Below, piece after piece: positions 1 to 8,625 of a stretch of DNA of 64,000 nucleotides. Each line of letters begins with the position of its first letter. The first letter of the stretch is position 1. The notes beneath the pieces are model-generated. The model did no database searches. It was not told where the DNA came from and was given only the letters and a program-made list of their open reading frames with translations. A program made the translations under genes and the position numbers. This DNA is from Pseudomaricurvus sp033283175 (GTDB lineage Bacteria; Pseudomonadota; Gammaproteobacteria; Pseudomonadales; Cellvibrionaceae), in the NCBI GenBank assembly GCA_033283175.1, contig JAWMQM010000002.1, positions 248,001 to 312,000 on the forward strand. The letters run 5' to 3'.

Positions 1-30
1 GATCTTGGGGTGTACACGCATGGGGCTACT

Positions 31-75
31 TACAGGTTACTTGGTGGCAGGTTTCTTGATAGCAGGTTACTTGAT
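31..75. repeat. three tandem 15-bp units spanning the cmoA stop codon
   Basis: The units tacaggttacttggt, ggcaggtttcttgat and agcaggttacttgat lie head to tail. The first-read unit on the minus strand holds the TAA stop of cmoA. The middle unit has AAA where the others have TAA, so the array looks like a duplication of the end of the gene. No function is evident. Confidence 0.7.
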
Positions 76-804
76 GGCGATCATGGAGGCGAAGTTGAAA
101 CACTGGAACCAGACATCGCAACTGGCAAAACCGGCCTGGCGTAGCCGCTGCCGGTGGGCATCCAGGGTCTCGGGTATTAAAACCTTCTCCAGCGCCGAGC
201 GCTTCTGCGCGATCTCCAGGTCGCTGTAACCGTTGGCGCGTTTGAAATTGTGGTGCAGCTCGATCATCAGCTCGTCGTGGGCGCGATCACCAAAGGTGAC
301 CTTCTCGGACAGAATCAGTACGCCTCCGGGACGCAGGCCGTCATGGATGCGGGCAATAATCTGCGCCCGCTCTTCCGGGGCGATGAACTGCAGGGTGAAA
401 TTGAGTACCACCACGGAGGCGTCGCTGATGCTGGCGGCCTGCAGGTCCTGCAATACCAGCTCCACCGGTACTTCGGCAACGTGGGCAGCCATGATGGTAC
501 GGCACTGTTCGATCATGGCTGCCGAATTATCCACCGCCACAATGCGGCAGTCGGCGGCGCGGATGCGATGGCGCATGGCCAGGGTAGCGGCTCCCAGTGA
601 GCAGCCCAGGTCGTAGCAGACGCTGCCGCTCTGCGCGTAGCGCTCCGCCAGGTTGCCGATCATGCTGATGATGGTGGTATAGCCGGGTACCGAGCGCTTG
701 ATCATGTCGGGGAAGACTTCGACCACCTTGTGATCGAAAACAAAGTCCGCCACGTCTCCCAGGGGGTTGGCGTAGATGGTATCGGCTGAATCGGGTTTGG
801 CCAT
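67..804 (-). CDS. cmoA: carboxy-S-adenosyl-L-methionine synthase CmoA
   Basis: CmoA converts S-adenosylmethionine and prephenate to carboxy-SAM, which CmoB uses to build 5-oxyacetyluridine at tRNA wobble position 34. The 245-residue protein has the family's near-invariant VEVFPDMIKRSVPGY stretch, the SAM loop YDLGCSLGAA at about residues 64-73, VVLNFTLQF in the core and the WFQCFNFASM C-terminus. I chose the ATG at 804 because it gives the usual family length (about 247); a TTG 36 bases upstream is open but has no better ribosome site. cmoB usually follows cmoA; it is not in the window and could lie beyond the left edge. Confidence 0.95.
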   Translation of the reverse strand: MAKPDSADTIYANPLGDVADFVFDHKVVEVFPDMIKRSVPGYTTIISMIGNLAERYAQSGSVCYDLGCSLGAATLAMRHRIRAADCRIVAVDNSAAMIEQCRTIMAAHVAEVPVELVLQDLQAASISDASVVVLNFTLQFIAPEERAQIIARIHDGLRPGGVLILSEKVTFGDRAHDELMIELHHNFKRANGYSDLEIAQKRSALEKVLIPETLDAHRQRLRQAGFASCDVWFQCFNFASMIAIK

Positions 805-1032
805 GGTGTTCGCATCAGGCTGAGGTGAGTGAACTGGCAACCGGATGGTGCAGTACAGGGCGGCAATTTTATACCCCCCTCGGTGGGCTCACAAGCGAGG
901 GCGGGGGTGGTTAATTGCAGGGATTCGGTTGCCGGCAGAGGTTTGGCCGGGGAAACAAGTTTGTTACAGTGGCGACGGATCGGCTGCGCCAGTGCTGGCG
1001 CAGGGATGGACAGCCATTTCAGGGGAAGCAGT

Positions 1033-1446
1033 GTGGGCAGTCAAACACCGGTATATGTCAGCGAAGCAGACGTCAGTTGGCACGCTATGCGCGCGCAGGG
1101 CGCGGGTGGGCAGAACGTCAATAAGGTCTCTTCTGCGGTGCACCTGCGGTTTGATATCCGCGCCTCCTCACTGCCGGAGGCGGTGAAGGAGCGCCTGCTG
1201 GCACTCAATGACCAGCGCATCACCACCGACGGCGTGGTGGTGATCAAGGCGCAGAGCTACCGGACCCAGGAGCAGAATCTGCAGGATGGCCTGTTGCGCC
1301 TCAACCAGCTGCTGGCCGCTGTGTGGCAGGCTCCGAAAACCCGCCGTGCTACCCGGCCCACACTGGCCGCCAAAAAGCGACGTCTTGAGGGCAAGACCCG
1401 ACGGGCGGACGTAAAACGCAATCGCGGCAAGATCCGGCTGGATTAA
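1033..1446 (+). CDS. arfB: alternative ribosome-rescue factor ArfB (YaeJ family)
   Basis: This is a codon-independent peptidyl-tRNA hydrolase that frees ribosomes stalled on mRNA lacking a stop codon. The sequence has the catalytic GGQ motif (QGAGGQNVNK, GGQ at residues 25-27), HLRFDIRASSLP and DGVVVIKAQ, and a very basic C-terminal tail that in the family enters the empty mRNA channel. The GTG at 1033 is preferred: AGGGGA lies seven bases before it and the resulting 137 residues match the usual 140, with GGQ at the usual place. An ATG at 1006 is also in frame but lacks spacing for its ribosome site. The end overlaps the convergent phr gene by four bases. Confidence 0.9.
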   Translation: MGSQTPVYVSEADVSWHAMRAQGAGGQNVNKVSSAVHLRFDIRASSLPEAVKERLLALNDQRITTDGVVVIKAQSYRTQEQNLQDGLLRLNQLLAAVWQAPKTRRATRPTLAAKKRRLEGKTRRADVKRNRGKIRLD

Positions 1447-2864
1447 GGCCGGCGGCCGGATTCTGCGGCCGCCATCTCTTGCAGGGCACGAAAGCGTTCC
1501 AGTACCCGTTCACGGGCGGCACGGTAATCGATGACCGGCGCCGGATAACCCAGGTGTTCACGCAGGGCTGCAGCTGGATCGTGAATGGCTTTGCCCTCCA
1601 CCGACGCCAACTCTGGCACAAAGCGACGGATAAAGCGGCCCTCGGGATCGAACTTTTCCGACTGTTTGACCGGGTTGAAGACCCGGAACCAGGGCGACGC
1701 GTCACAGCCGCTGGAGGCACACCACTGCCAGCCGCCGTTGTTGGAGGGAAAGTCGCCATCCACCAGGCGGGTCATGAAATAGTGCTCCCCGGATTGCCAG
1801 TGCTCCAGCATCAGCTTGGTGTAGAAACTGGCGGTGATCATACGCAGCCGGTTGTGCATCCAGCCGGTCTGCAGTAGCTGGCGCATGGCCGCATCGACGA
1901 TGGGGAATCCGGTGCGGCCCTCCTGCCAGGCGCTCACCAGCGCCGGATTGTGCTCCCACTGCAGTGCCCGGGTTTCCGGTTTGAACGGCTGGTTGCGGCT
2001 GAGTGACGGGAATCCCACCATCAGATACCGGTAGAATTCGCGCCACGCCACTTCCCTTAACCACGGGTCGCTGCGCCATTGGTCGCTGTGCTCCTGCACC
2101 GCCTGCAGGCATTGGCGGGCACTGATCAGGCCGCTGGCGAGGTAGGGTGATACTGTGCTGGTACCGTTGATGGAGGGGATATCCCGGCGCTCGCTGTACT
2201 GCTGCAGGCGCTCGGCGCAGAATCCCATGAGGGCAACCTGCGCGCTGGCTTCCGTGGCTGGCCAGAGGTCCTGCCGGTGCTGTACAGCACCGGGCAGGTT
2301 TACCTCGCTGTGGTGGGCCACGGGCTCGCCAATCGCCTCCGGTACCGGCAACAGGTCGCGCACCTGATCCAGGTATTGTGTCCAGCGTCGGTACCAGGGG
2401 GTGAACACCTTGTACCAGCCCCCTTGCTGGTTTTTCATCAGGTCTGGCGGTAGCAGCAGGTCTGCTTCGAAACGGTGAGTGGTGAGGCCAGCTGCGGCCA
2501 TCTCCGTCTCCACCAGATTGTCCCTCTGTTGTTCAAAGAAGGGTATTTCACGGTTGTACCAGAGATCCGTGGCACCGTTCGTTTGGGCATAGCGCAGCAG
2601 CAGCGACGCGCAACCGTTAAAGTTGCTGCCTTGCAGGATTACCAGCGGGATACCGAGGGCATTGAGCCGCGGCTGCAGGTCATTCAGGGCCTGTTGCTGC
2701 ATTCCCAGTTTTGCCGGCGCATCGCCCTGCAGCTGCCACTGGTCCGGTACTGTGCAGAAGAGAACGTGCAGGGGCTTATGATCCCGGCGCGCGGATTGTG
2801 CGGCATAGAACAGGGCGGGATTGTCCGCCAGTCGCAGGTCGTTGCGCAGCCAAACCAGGTGCAT
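1443..2864 (-). CDS. phr: deoxyribodipyrimidine photo-lyase
   Basis: This enzyme repairs cyclobutane pyrimidine dimers using blue light, reduced FAD and an antenna pigment. The 473 residues have the N-terminal antenna Rossmann domain starting WLRNDLRLADNPAL and the C-terminal FAD domain with GFPIVDAAMRQL, GWMHNRLRM and GGWQWCASSGCDASPWFR, the signature of class I CPD photolyases. It is the downstream partner of a YbgA-like gene, the same pairing as the ybgA-phr operon of E. coli, and the two are separated by only about 40 bases. It is full length with no visible defects. Confidence 0.95.
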   Translation of the reverse strand: MHLVWLRNDLRLADNPALFYAAQSARRDHKPLHVLFCTVPDQWQLQGDAPAKLGMQQQALNDLQPRLNALGIPLVILQGSNFNGCASLLLRYAQTNGATDLWYNREIPFFEQQRDNLVETEMAAAGLTTHRFEADLLLPPDLMKNQQGGWYKVFTPWYRRWTQYLDQVRDLLPVPEAIGEPVAHHSEVNLPGAVQHRQDLWPATEASAQVALMGFCAERLQQYSERRDIPSINGTSTVSPYLASGLISARQCLQAVQEHSDQWRSDPWLREVAWREFYRYLMVGFPSLSRNQPFKPETRALQWEHNPALVSAWQEGRTGFPIVDAAMRQLLQTGWMHNRLRMITASFYTKLMLEHWQSGEHYFMTRLVDGDFPSNNGGWQWCASSGCDASPWFRVFNPVKQSEKFDPEGRFIRRFVPELASVEGKAIHDPAAALREHLGYPAPVIDYRAARERVLERFRALQEMAAAESGRRP

Positions 2865-2906
2865 CGGCAGTTTCCTTAAGACGTCAGGGTTTAATGTAAG
2901 ACGGGA

Positions 2907-3881
2907 TCACAGTTGGTTGGTGAGACCGAGGTCTTCGGGGTAGGGCTGCCAGTAGCGTTGCGCCTGCACGTAACTGCTGCCTTCGCGATCAATGTAATGG
3001 CGCAACAGGGTCAAGGGGGTGACCAGCGGAATCCTGCCGGTGCGGTAGCGATCGATAATGTCCACGATGTGTTGGCGGGCATCACCGGAGACGCTGTGCT
3101 TCAGGTAGCCCAGCAGGTGCAGCAGCACATTGGCGTGGTTTCTCCGGGTGGCGGGTTTCTGCAGCGCCTGCATCAATTGACTGAAGTAGTGTTCCAGTAC
3201 CTCGGGCAGTGGCTGGCTATGGGCTTCTGCCAGGTAGCGGCCGAGGGATTTGTAAGTGGGCTGGCTGTGGGCCATCAACACGTACTTGTAACTGCTGTGG
3301 AACTGCAGCAGCTTGTGGTAGGTGGGGGCGGAGCGCACCTCGTGACGGAAGTTGTGGTGGGCGTAGACGCGCAGGACAAAGTTTTCCCGCAACTGGTGAT
3401 CGTGCAACCGACCCTCTTCCTCAATGGGGAGCAGCGGGTAGGCAGCCTGCAGGGCCGCGGCAAAAATGCCCTGGCCGCGCTCCTCCCAGGGGTAGCCGTT
3501 GTCGCGGTAGATCTTGATTCGCTCCAGCCCGCAGCTGGGCGAGTTTTTCATCAGGACGTAGCCGTCCAGTTCCGCAAACTCGTGCATCTTGTCGGCGAAT
3601 CCGGCCCGCAATTGGGGACTCAGGTCCTCCTCCGGATTGGCGCTGTCGCTGTAGGTCAGTCGCGGCGCCTGTGGACTGCCGGTCAGGCGCATGGTGGGGC
3701 GGGGAGTGCCGAAACCGGCTGCCACTTCGGGGCAGAAGCGGGAGAAAGTGAAATAGCGGCTGAGGGTATTCAGGCACAGGCGTGACTGGCTGTGGCCACC
3801 GTTATAGCGGACATTGTCCCCGGCCAGGCAGGCACTGATGCCTACCGGAATCTGTACCAGCTCTCCCGCACCGACACTCAT
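2907..3881 (-). CDS. DUF523 and DUF1722 (YbgA-like) protein
   Basis: The protein joins an N-terminal DUF523 domain (GISACLAGDNVRYNGGHSQS near the start, NSPSCGLERIKIY in the middle, both with conserved cysteines) to a C-terminal DUF1722/YbgA domain (roughly residues 190-310, with HSQPTYKSLGRY). Biochemical function is not established; the family is regularly found beside photolyase genes and is suspected to act in DNA repair or stress. The ATG at 3881 is preferred to a GTG at 3893 because AAGGGG sits at a usable distance only from the ATG. It lies between hemH and phr on the same strand, probably co-transcribed. Confidence 0.85.
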   Translation of the reverse strand: MSVGAGELVQIPVGISACLAGDNVRYNGGHSQSRLCLNTLSRYFTFSRFCPEVAAGFGTPRPTMRLTGSPQAPRLTYSDSANPEEDLSPQLRAGFADKMHEFAELDGYVLMKNSPSCGLERIKIYRDNGYPWEERGQGIFAAALQAAYPLLPIEEEGRLHDHQLRENFVLRVYAHHNFRHEVRSAPTYHKLLQFHSSYKYVLMAHSQPTYKSLGRYLAEAHSQPLPEVLEHYFSQLMQALQKPATRRNHANVLLHLLGYLKHSVSGDARQHIVDIIDRYRTGRIPLVTPLTLLRHYIDREGSSYVQAQRYWQPYPEDLGLTNQL

Positions 3882-3932
3882 GTCGTTGATCACCCCTTAA
3901 TGTTGTTAACCAAGGTTGATTACGCAGGAGTC

Positions 3933-4970
3933 TCACTGACGGTTTGCCGCGGACGGCAGATTTTCCTGCACCAGCTGTTGCAGCAGGTCGATGTGGTCGT
4001 CGGCGTCGTTTAGACAGGGGATGTAGTGAAAGCTTTCGCCGCCGGCGGCGAGAAACAGGTCGCGATTCTCGACCTGTATCTCTTCCAGGGTTTCCAGGCA
4101 ATCCGCCGCGAAGCCGGGGCAGAGGACGGCTACCCGGCGTACACCTTCTGCGGGAAGCGCCTGCAGGGTGTCGTCGGTGTAGGGCTGCAGCCAGGGTTCG
4201 CGACCAAAGCGGGACTGGAAGGTGGTTGTCAGCCGGGACTCCTCCAGACCCAGTTGTTCCCGCACCAGGCGGCTGGTCTGCTGGCAGAAACAGCTGTAGG
4301 GATCGCCTTTTTCCAGGTAGGACTGTGGGGTGCCGTGATAGGAGAGAATAAAGCGATCCGGCATACCGTGTTCGGCAATATGCGCGCGGATGCTGTGGCA
4401 CAGTGCCTCGACATAGGCGGGGTGCTGGTGGTAGCCATTGATAAAACTGAGCCCGGGCACCCAGCGCACCTGCTGCAGGTGTTGGCTGAGGGCATCAAAG
4501 GTGGAGCCGGTGGTGGCGCCACAGTACTGCGGGTAGAGCGGCAGGACGATGATGTTGCGCACGTTCATGTCGCTCAGCTGCTGCAGGGCGCTGGCCAGTG
4601 ACGGGTTCCCGTAGCGCATGCCCATCACAACGGGAACCCTGTCGGCGCCAAGACTGGCATCCAGCCGCTGTTGCAGTTTGTGGGCCTGGCTGCGGGTGAT
4701 GCGCAGGAGGGGAGAGCCGTCCTCGCTCCAGATGGAGGCGTAGAGCCGGGCTGAACGGGCCGGGCGAAACGGCAGGATAAACAGGTTGAGTATCAGCCAC
4801 CACAGCAGGCGCGGAACCTCCACCACCCGCGGATCACTGAGAAACTCCCGCAGGTAGTGTCGCAGTGCTGGCGCGGTAGGCGCGTCCGGGGTGCCGAGAT
4901 TGGTCAGCAGAACACCGGTGCGTGGTGACGGGCCCTGGTGGTCATACTGGGTTTGTCCGCTAAAGGTCAT
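3933..4970 (-). CDS. hemH: ferrochelatase HemH
   Basis: HemH inserts ferrous iron into protoporphyrin IX in the last step of heme synthesis. The 345-residue protein shows GVLLTNLGTPDAP at the N-terminus, FLSDPRVVEVPRLLW, GSPLLRITRSQ, the metal-binding histidine region ILSYHGTPQSYLEKGDPY, and a C-terminal CPGFAADCLETLEEI segment typical of bacterial ferrochelatases. It leads a leftward group with the YbgA-like gene and phr. Supplying heme next to a light-repair gene fits light or oxidative-stress co-regulation, but that link is inference. Confidence 0.95.
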   Translation of the reverse strand: MTFSGQTQYDHQGPSPRTGVLLTNLGTPDAPTAPALRHYLREFLSDPRVVEVPRLLWWLILNLFILPFRPARSARLYASIWSEDGSPLLRITRSQAHKLQQRLDASLGADRVPVVMGMRYGNPSLASALQQLSDMNVRNIIVLPLYPQYCGATTGSTFDALSQHLQQVRWVPGLSFINGYHQHPAYVEALCHSIRAHIAEHGMPDRFILSYHGTPQSYLEKGDPYSCFCQQTSRLVREQLGLEESRLTTTFQSRFGREPWLQPYTDDTLQALPAEGVRRVAVLCPGFAADCLETLEEIQVENRDLFLAAGGESFHYIPCLNDADDHIDLLQQLVQENLPSAANRQ

Positions 4971-5060
4971 CTGGCAATGTCTCTGATTCCGGGGCCGCAG
5001 TCGTAAGCCGGCTGGTAATGTGTTTGGGTGCAGGTATTCTCTTTGGCTGCGGGACGGGGG

Positions 5061-6053
5061 TCAATCCGCGTACTCGCCTTGGTTGCCGGCGTTGACAGTA
5101 CGTTCACTCCCGCTGGACGGATCAAACGCGTGCGGCTCATGGAGCCGGAAGGCTTCTTCAAACACCATGCTGTGGCGCCGCGCCAGCGCTTCCCGGTCGT
5201 TATCGTAACCGCCGCCAATGACGACGGCTACGGGAATCCCTTTGCGCTGGCACAGGCTGAGTACAGTGTGCTCCCGCTGCCGGAGCCCTTCCAGTGATAC
5301 CTCCAGCAACCCCAGCGGATCGCCACTGTAAATATCCACGCCGGCGTCGTACAGAATCAGCGCCGGCCGGCTGCGATCAATGGCTTGCAGCAGGGTGTGC
5401 TCAACGGTCTGCAGGTACTGGTCGTCACCGGTACCGGCGGGCAGACCCACGTCGAGATCACTGTTCGCCTTGCGCACGGGAAAATTGTTTTCGCAGTGTA
5501 TGGAACAGGTGAAGGCTCGGGATTCACCGGCGAGAATGGCCGCGGTGCCATCGCCCTGATGCACATCGCAATCAAAAATAAGCACGGACCCCCGACCGGT
5601 CTTGAGTCCGTCGGGTGAGTTCAGCAAAGCCAGTGCCGTGATGGCAAGGTCATTAAGTATGCAGAAGCCGGAAGCAAAATCCCGGTGCGCGTGATGAGTT
5701 CCCCCGGCCATATGACAGGCAATACCCTGTTGCAGTGCCAGTGTTGCCGTCAGTAGCGTGCCATTGGGTGCAATGCGGGTGCGGTGGGCCAATGCCTCGG
5801 ACCAGGGCAGGCCCATGCGACGAATTTCCGCCGGGGTTTGCCGGTTCTGGAAGAAACGATCCAGGTAACCCTGGTCGTGGGCTCGCGCCAGTACGTCATA
5901 GCGGGCTTTGCCGGGGCGCAGGGTGTTATCGGCAGTGGCCAGACCCAGTTGTTGCAGGCGCCGGTGCAGCAGGCCGAACTTCTCCATGGGGAAGCGGTGG
6001 TTGCCGGGAAAATCAAAGCTGTAGGCGGGGTGGGTGATCAGTGGAATGGCCAT
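5061..6053 (-). CDS. histone-deacetylase-family amidohydrolase
   Basis: The 330-residue protein belongs to the arginase/deacetylase fold of zinc amidohydrolases. It has the tandem histidines and glycine-rich loop (GGTHHAHRDFASGFCILND), the zinc ligands in DCDVHQGDGTA and YDAGVD, and the late IGGGYD loop. Bacterial members act on acetylated polyamines, acetoin-related substrates or other acylated amines; the substrate cannot be told here. AGGA lies four bases before the ATG. It is upstream of hemH on the same strand with about 90 bases between, so it may or may not share its transcript. Confidence 0.85.
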   Translation of the reverse strand: MAIPLITHPAYSFDFPGNHRFPMEKFGLLHRRLQQLGLATADNTLRPGKARYDVLARAHDQGYLDRFFQNRQTPAEIRRMGLPWSEALAHRTRIAPNGTLLTATLALQQGIACHMAGGTHHAHRDFASGFCILNDLAITALALLNSPDGLKTGRGSVLIFDCDVHQGDGTAAILAGESRAFTCSIHCENNFPVRKANSDLDVGLPAGTGDDQYLQTVEHTLLQAIDRSRPALILYDAGVDIYSGDPLGLLEVSLEGLRQREHTVLSLCQRKGIPVAVVIGGGYDNDREALARRHSMVFEEAFRLHEPHAFDPSSGSERTVNAGNQGEYAD

Positions 6054-6105
6054 GGGATCCTGGCGGGGGATTGTGTCGCGGACAGTTAATCGGGGTGGGA
6101 GCTAT

Positions 6106-6125
6106 GCACCCGCCATGGCGGGTGC
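6106..6125. other. 20-bp perfect palindrome, intergenic hairpin
   Basis: The 20 bases starting gcacccgcca are their own reverse complement and would fold into a GC-rich hairpin. They sit between the stop of the DUF2782 gene and the start of the deacetylase-like gene. There is no T-tract on either side, so this may be an mRNA 3' end stabiliser or a protein site rather than an intrinsic terminator. Confidence 0.5.
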
Positions 6126-6143
6126 GATGGTGTGCAACGGCTG

Positions 6144-6584
6144 TCAGTGCAGCAGGTCCGGCTCTACGGTGGGACGGTCATCGGTGTAGTTAAACTTGAG
6201 CACAAAGTCCTCTTGTTTGCCGAGATAAAACACCAGTCCGCTGCGGCCTTCTTCCAGGTCATTGATCACTTCATAGCGATCGATCTGCATAAGCGACGGA
6301 CGGGGCTTGTCCTTCTCCGGAGCCTTGCCGAGCACCACGATCTCTTCCAGATCGCCATGGGTGCCATCGGTGATGCGTGCCGGGGCGGAGATGGTCACTT
6401 TTATCCCCTTCTCATCCTCTTCAATCTTGTGAATGCGAGCCCCCAGTCCAGGCTCTTCATGGCCCATCTGCAACTTCAGCTCCTCGGTTTCCAGTGTTTT
6501 ACCGGTTTCCTGTGCCTGGAGGGCGAAAGCGCCGAACAGCGAGCATAGCAGAGCGGGTAGCAGTACAACTTTGCGAGTAAACAT
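6144..6584 (-). CDS. secreted DUF2782-family protein
   Basis: The 146-residue protein begins MFTRKVVLLPALLCSLFGAF, a typical cleavable signal peptide ending near ALQAQ, so the mature part is probably periplasmic. The rest is charged and contains PARITDGTHGDLEEIVVLGK and RYEVINDLEEGRSGLVFYLG, which match my memory of the DUF2782 family of gammaproteobacteria. No catalytic motif is visible and the function is unknown. The frame is open further upstream, but the ATG at 6584 begins the signal peptide and has GAGAG ahead of it. Confidence 0.75.
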   Translation of the reverse strand: MFTRKVVLLPALLCSLFGAFALQAQETGKTLETEELKLQMGHEEPGLGARIHKIEEDEKGIKVTISAPARITDGTHGDLEEIVVLGKAPEKDKPRPSLMQIDRYEVINDLEEGRSGLVFYLGKQEDFVLKFNYTDDRPTVEPDLLH

Positions 6585-6762
6585 GAGTGGCTCTCTTATA
6601 TCCCTGAGTTTATAGCGGCAGTTTAGACTATTGCGTGGCAGGGCTCTATGAGTTTGCGGAAAGCGGTTACGGGACAAACAGCCAGATTCGCCAACTGCGG
6701 GCCTGGGACTGTGGCGTGCTATTCTTGGCGGCATATATTCAGGCAAACAGGGGTAGGACTGC

Positions 6763-8625
6763 ATGCGCAGTATGAAAACCGATGTCCGCTTCGGGGATGT
6801 CAACTGGGGAACACTTCGGCACCTGCTGCCTCACCTGACCGAATTCCGGCTGCGACTCTCGCTCGCCATGTTATGCCTGGTGCTGGCCAAGCTGGCCAGT
6901 GTGGGTTTGCCATTTGTCCTCAAGCATATTGTCGACGACCTGGACACTGCCAACGGCATTGGCAGCGAGCTGGTGTCGGTACCCCTGGGCCTGTTGCTGG
7001 CCTATGGCGTTGTGCGCTTCTCCAACGTGTTGTTTGGCGAGCTGAGGGACACCCTCTTTGGCCGGATCACCGAGCGCGCCATGCGTCGCGTCGGTTTGCA
7101 GGTATTCCGACACCTGCATTCTCTGGACCTGGATTTTCATCTCAACCGCAAAACCGGGGGGTTGTCCCGCGATATCGAGCGGGGTACCAACGGCATCGCT
7201 TTCCTGTTGCGCTTCATGGTGTTCAACATCGTGCCGACCCTGTTGGAAGTAGGGCTGGTGGTGGGGCTGTTGCTGTGGAATTACGACGTCTGGTTTGCAG
7301 TGATTGTGGTAATCGCTGTACTTGTCTATATCGCGTATTCGGTGATGGCTACCGAGTGGCGAACCCGCTATATCCGGGCCGCGAACCTGGCGGAGTCGGA
7401 AAGCAGTACCCGCGCCATCGATAGCCTGCTCAACTACGAGACCGTCAAATACTTTACCAATGAGGCCTACGAGTCCCGCCACTACGATCAGGAGCTGGCC
7501 CGTTGGGAGACGGCTCGCCGGCAGAACCGCCTGTCACTGTTTGCGCTTAATGGCGGGCAATCCATGATCATTGCTGTGGCCATGACTTCGGCCATGGTGC
7601 TGGCGGCGTATAACGTCCGTGCTGGCGCCATGACCCTGGGGGATTTTGTGCTCATCAACGCCTTTATGATGCAGGTGTTTATGCCACTCAACTTCCTCGG
7701 GTTTGTCTACCGGGAAATGAAGGGCTCCATGGCCAACATTGAAGCCATGTTCCGGCTGTTGCAGGTCGAAGCCCGCGTAAAGGATAGTGCCGATGCCAGG
7801 CCCCTGCAGGTGGCCGGAGGTGAGATAGAGTTCCGCGATGTCTGCTTTCACTATCAGGCCGAGCGCCCCATTCTCAAGGGCGTCAGCTTTCGGGTGCCGG
7901 CACGGTCGAAGGTGGCGGTGGTGGGCAGCAGCGGTGCCGGCAAGTCGACGCTGGCAAAGCTGTTGTTCCGTTTTTACGACGTGACCGGTGGTGCGGTGCT
8001 GGTGGATGGCCAGGATGTACGTTCGGTGACGCAGGCGTCCCTGCGGCAGGCCATCGGGGTGGTGCCGCAGGATTGTGTGCTGTTCAACATGAGCCTGTTC
8101 GAAAATGTCCGCTACGGACAGATCGACGCCTCCGATGAGGAGGTGTGGCAAGCGATCCGGCTGGCCCACCTGGAGGGCTTTGTGGCGCAGCTACCCAAGG
8201 GGGTTGATACCCTGGTGGGGGAACGGGGCCTGAAGCTGTCTGGTGGTGAAAAACAGCGTGTCGCCATTGCCCGGGCGATTCTCAAGCGGCCACCGGTGAT
8301 GGTGTTTGATGAAGCGACGTCGTCGCTGGACAGCGAGTCGGAAAAGCTGATTTTGCAGGCGATACGTGAAATTTCAGCGGAACAGACCAGCCTGGTAATC
8401 GCCCATCGTCTCTCTACTGTAATCGACGCCGACCAGATTGTGGTGCTGGACCAGGGACAGGTGGTGGAGCAGGGGAATCACGAGCAGCTGCTGCAGTTGC
8501 AGGGGCATTACGCCAAGCTGTGGGCCCTGCAACAGCGACAGCCACGAAATGCTGTCGTGAGCGAGGAGAGTGCGGCTGCGGAATTGGCGATCAACCGGGT
8601 TGCGGATGCGAACCCGGGTGCCTGA
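6763..8625 (+). CDS. ABC exporter of the Atm1/HMT1 (ABCB) family
   Basis: This is a half-transporter of 620 residues with a membrane domain (about residues 20-330) fused to an ATPase domain. The ATPase has Walker A GSSGAGKST (about 388), the LSGGEKQR signature (about 492), Walker B PVMVFDEATSSLD (about 511) and the IAHRLST switch. The membrane part (NYETVKYFTNEAYE, FVYREMKGSMANIEAMF) is typical of Atm1/HMT1 exporters, which carry glutathione-linked or metal-linked compounds. Substrate is unknown. Its stop codon abuts the stop codon of the convergent kinase gene with no spacer, so no dedicated terminator lies between them. Confidence 0.9.
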   Translation: MRSMKTDVRFGDVNWGTLRHLLPHLTEFRLRLSLAMLCLVLAKLASVGLPFVLKHIVDDLDTANGIGSELVSVPLGLLLAYGVVRFSNVLFGELRDTLFGRITERAMRRVGLQVFRHLHSLDLDFHLNRKTGGLSRDIERGTNGIAFLLRFMVFNIVPTLLEVGLVVGLLLWNYDVWFAVIVVIAVLVYIAYSVMATEWRTRYIRAANLAESESSTRAIDSLLNYETVKYFTNEAYESRHYDQELARWETARRQNRLSLFALNGGQSMIIAVAMTSAMVLAAYNVRAGAMTLGDFVLINAFMMQVFMPLNFLGFVYREMKGSMANIEAMFRLLQVEARVKDSADARPLQVAGGEIEFRDVCFHYQAERPILKGVSFRVPARSKVAVVGSSGAGKSTLAKLLFRFYDVTGGAVLVDGQDVRSVTQASLRQAIGVVPQDCVLFNMSLFENVRYGQIDASDEEVWQAIRLAHLEGFVAQLPKGVDTLVGERGLKLSGGEKQRVAIARAILKRPPVMVFDEATSSLDSESEKLILQAIREISAEQTSLVIAHRLSTVIDADQIVVLDQGQVVEQGNHEQLLQLQGHYAKLWALQQRQPRNAVVSEESAAAELAINRVADANPGA

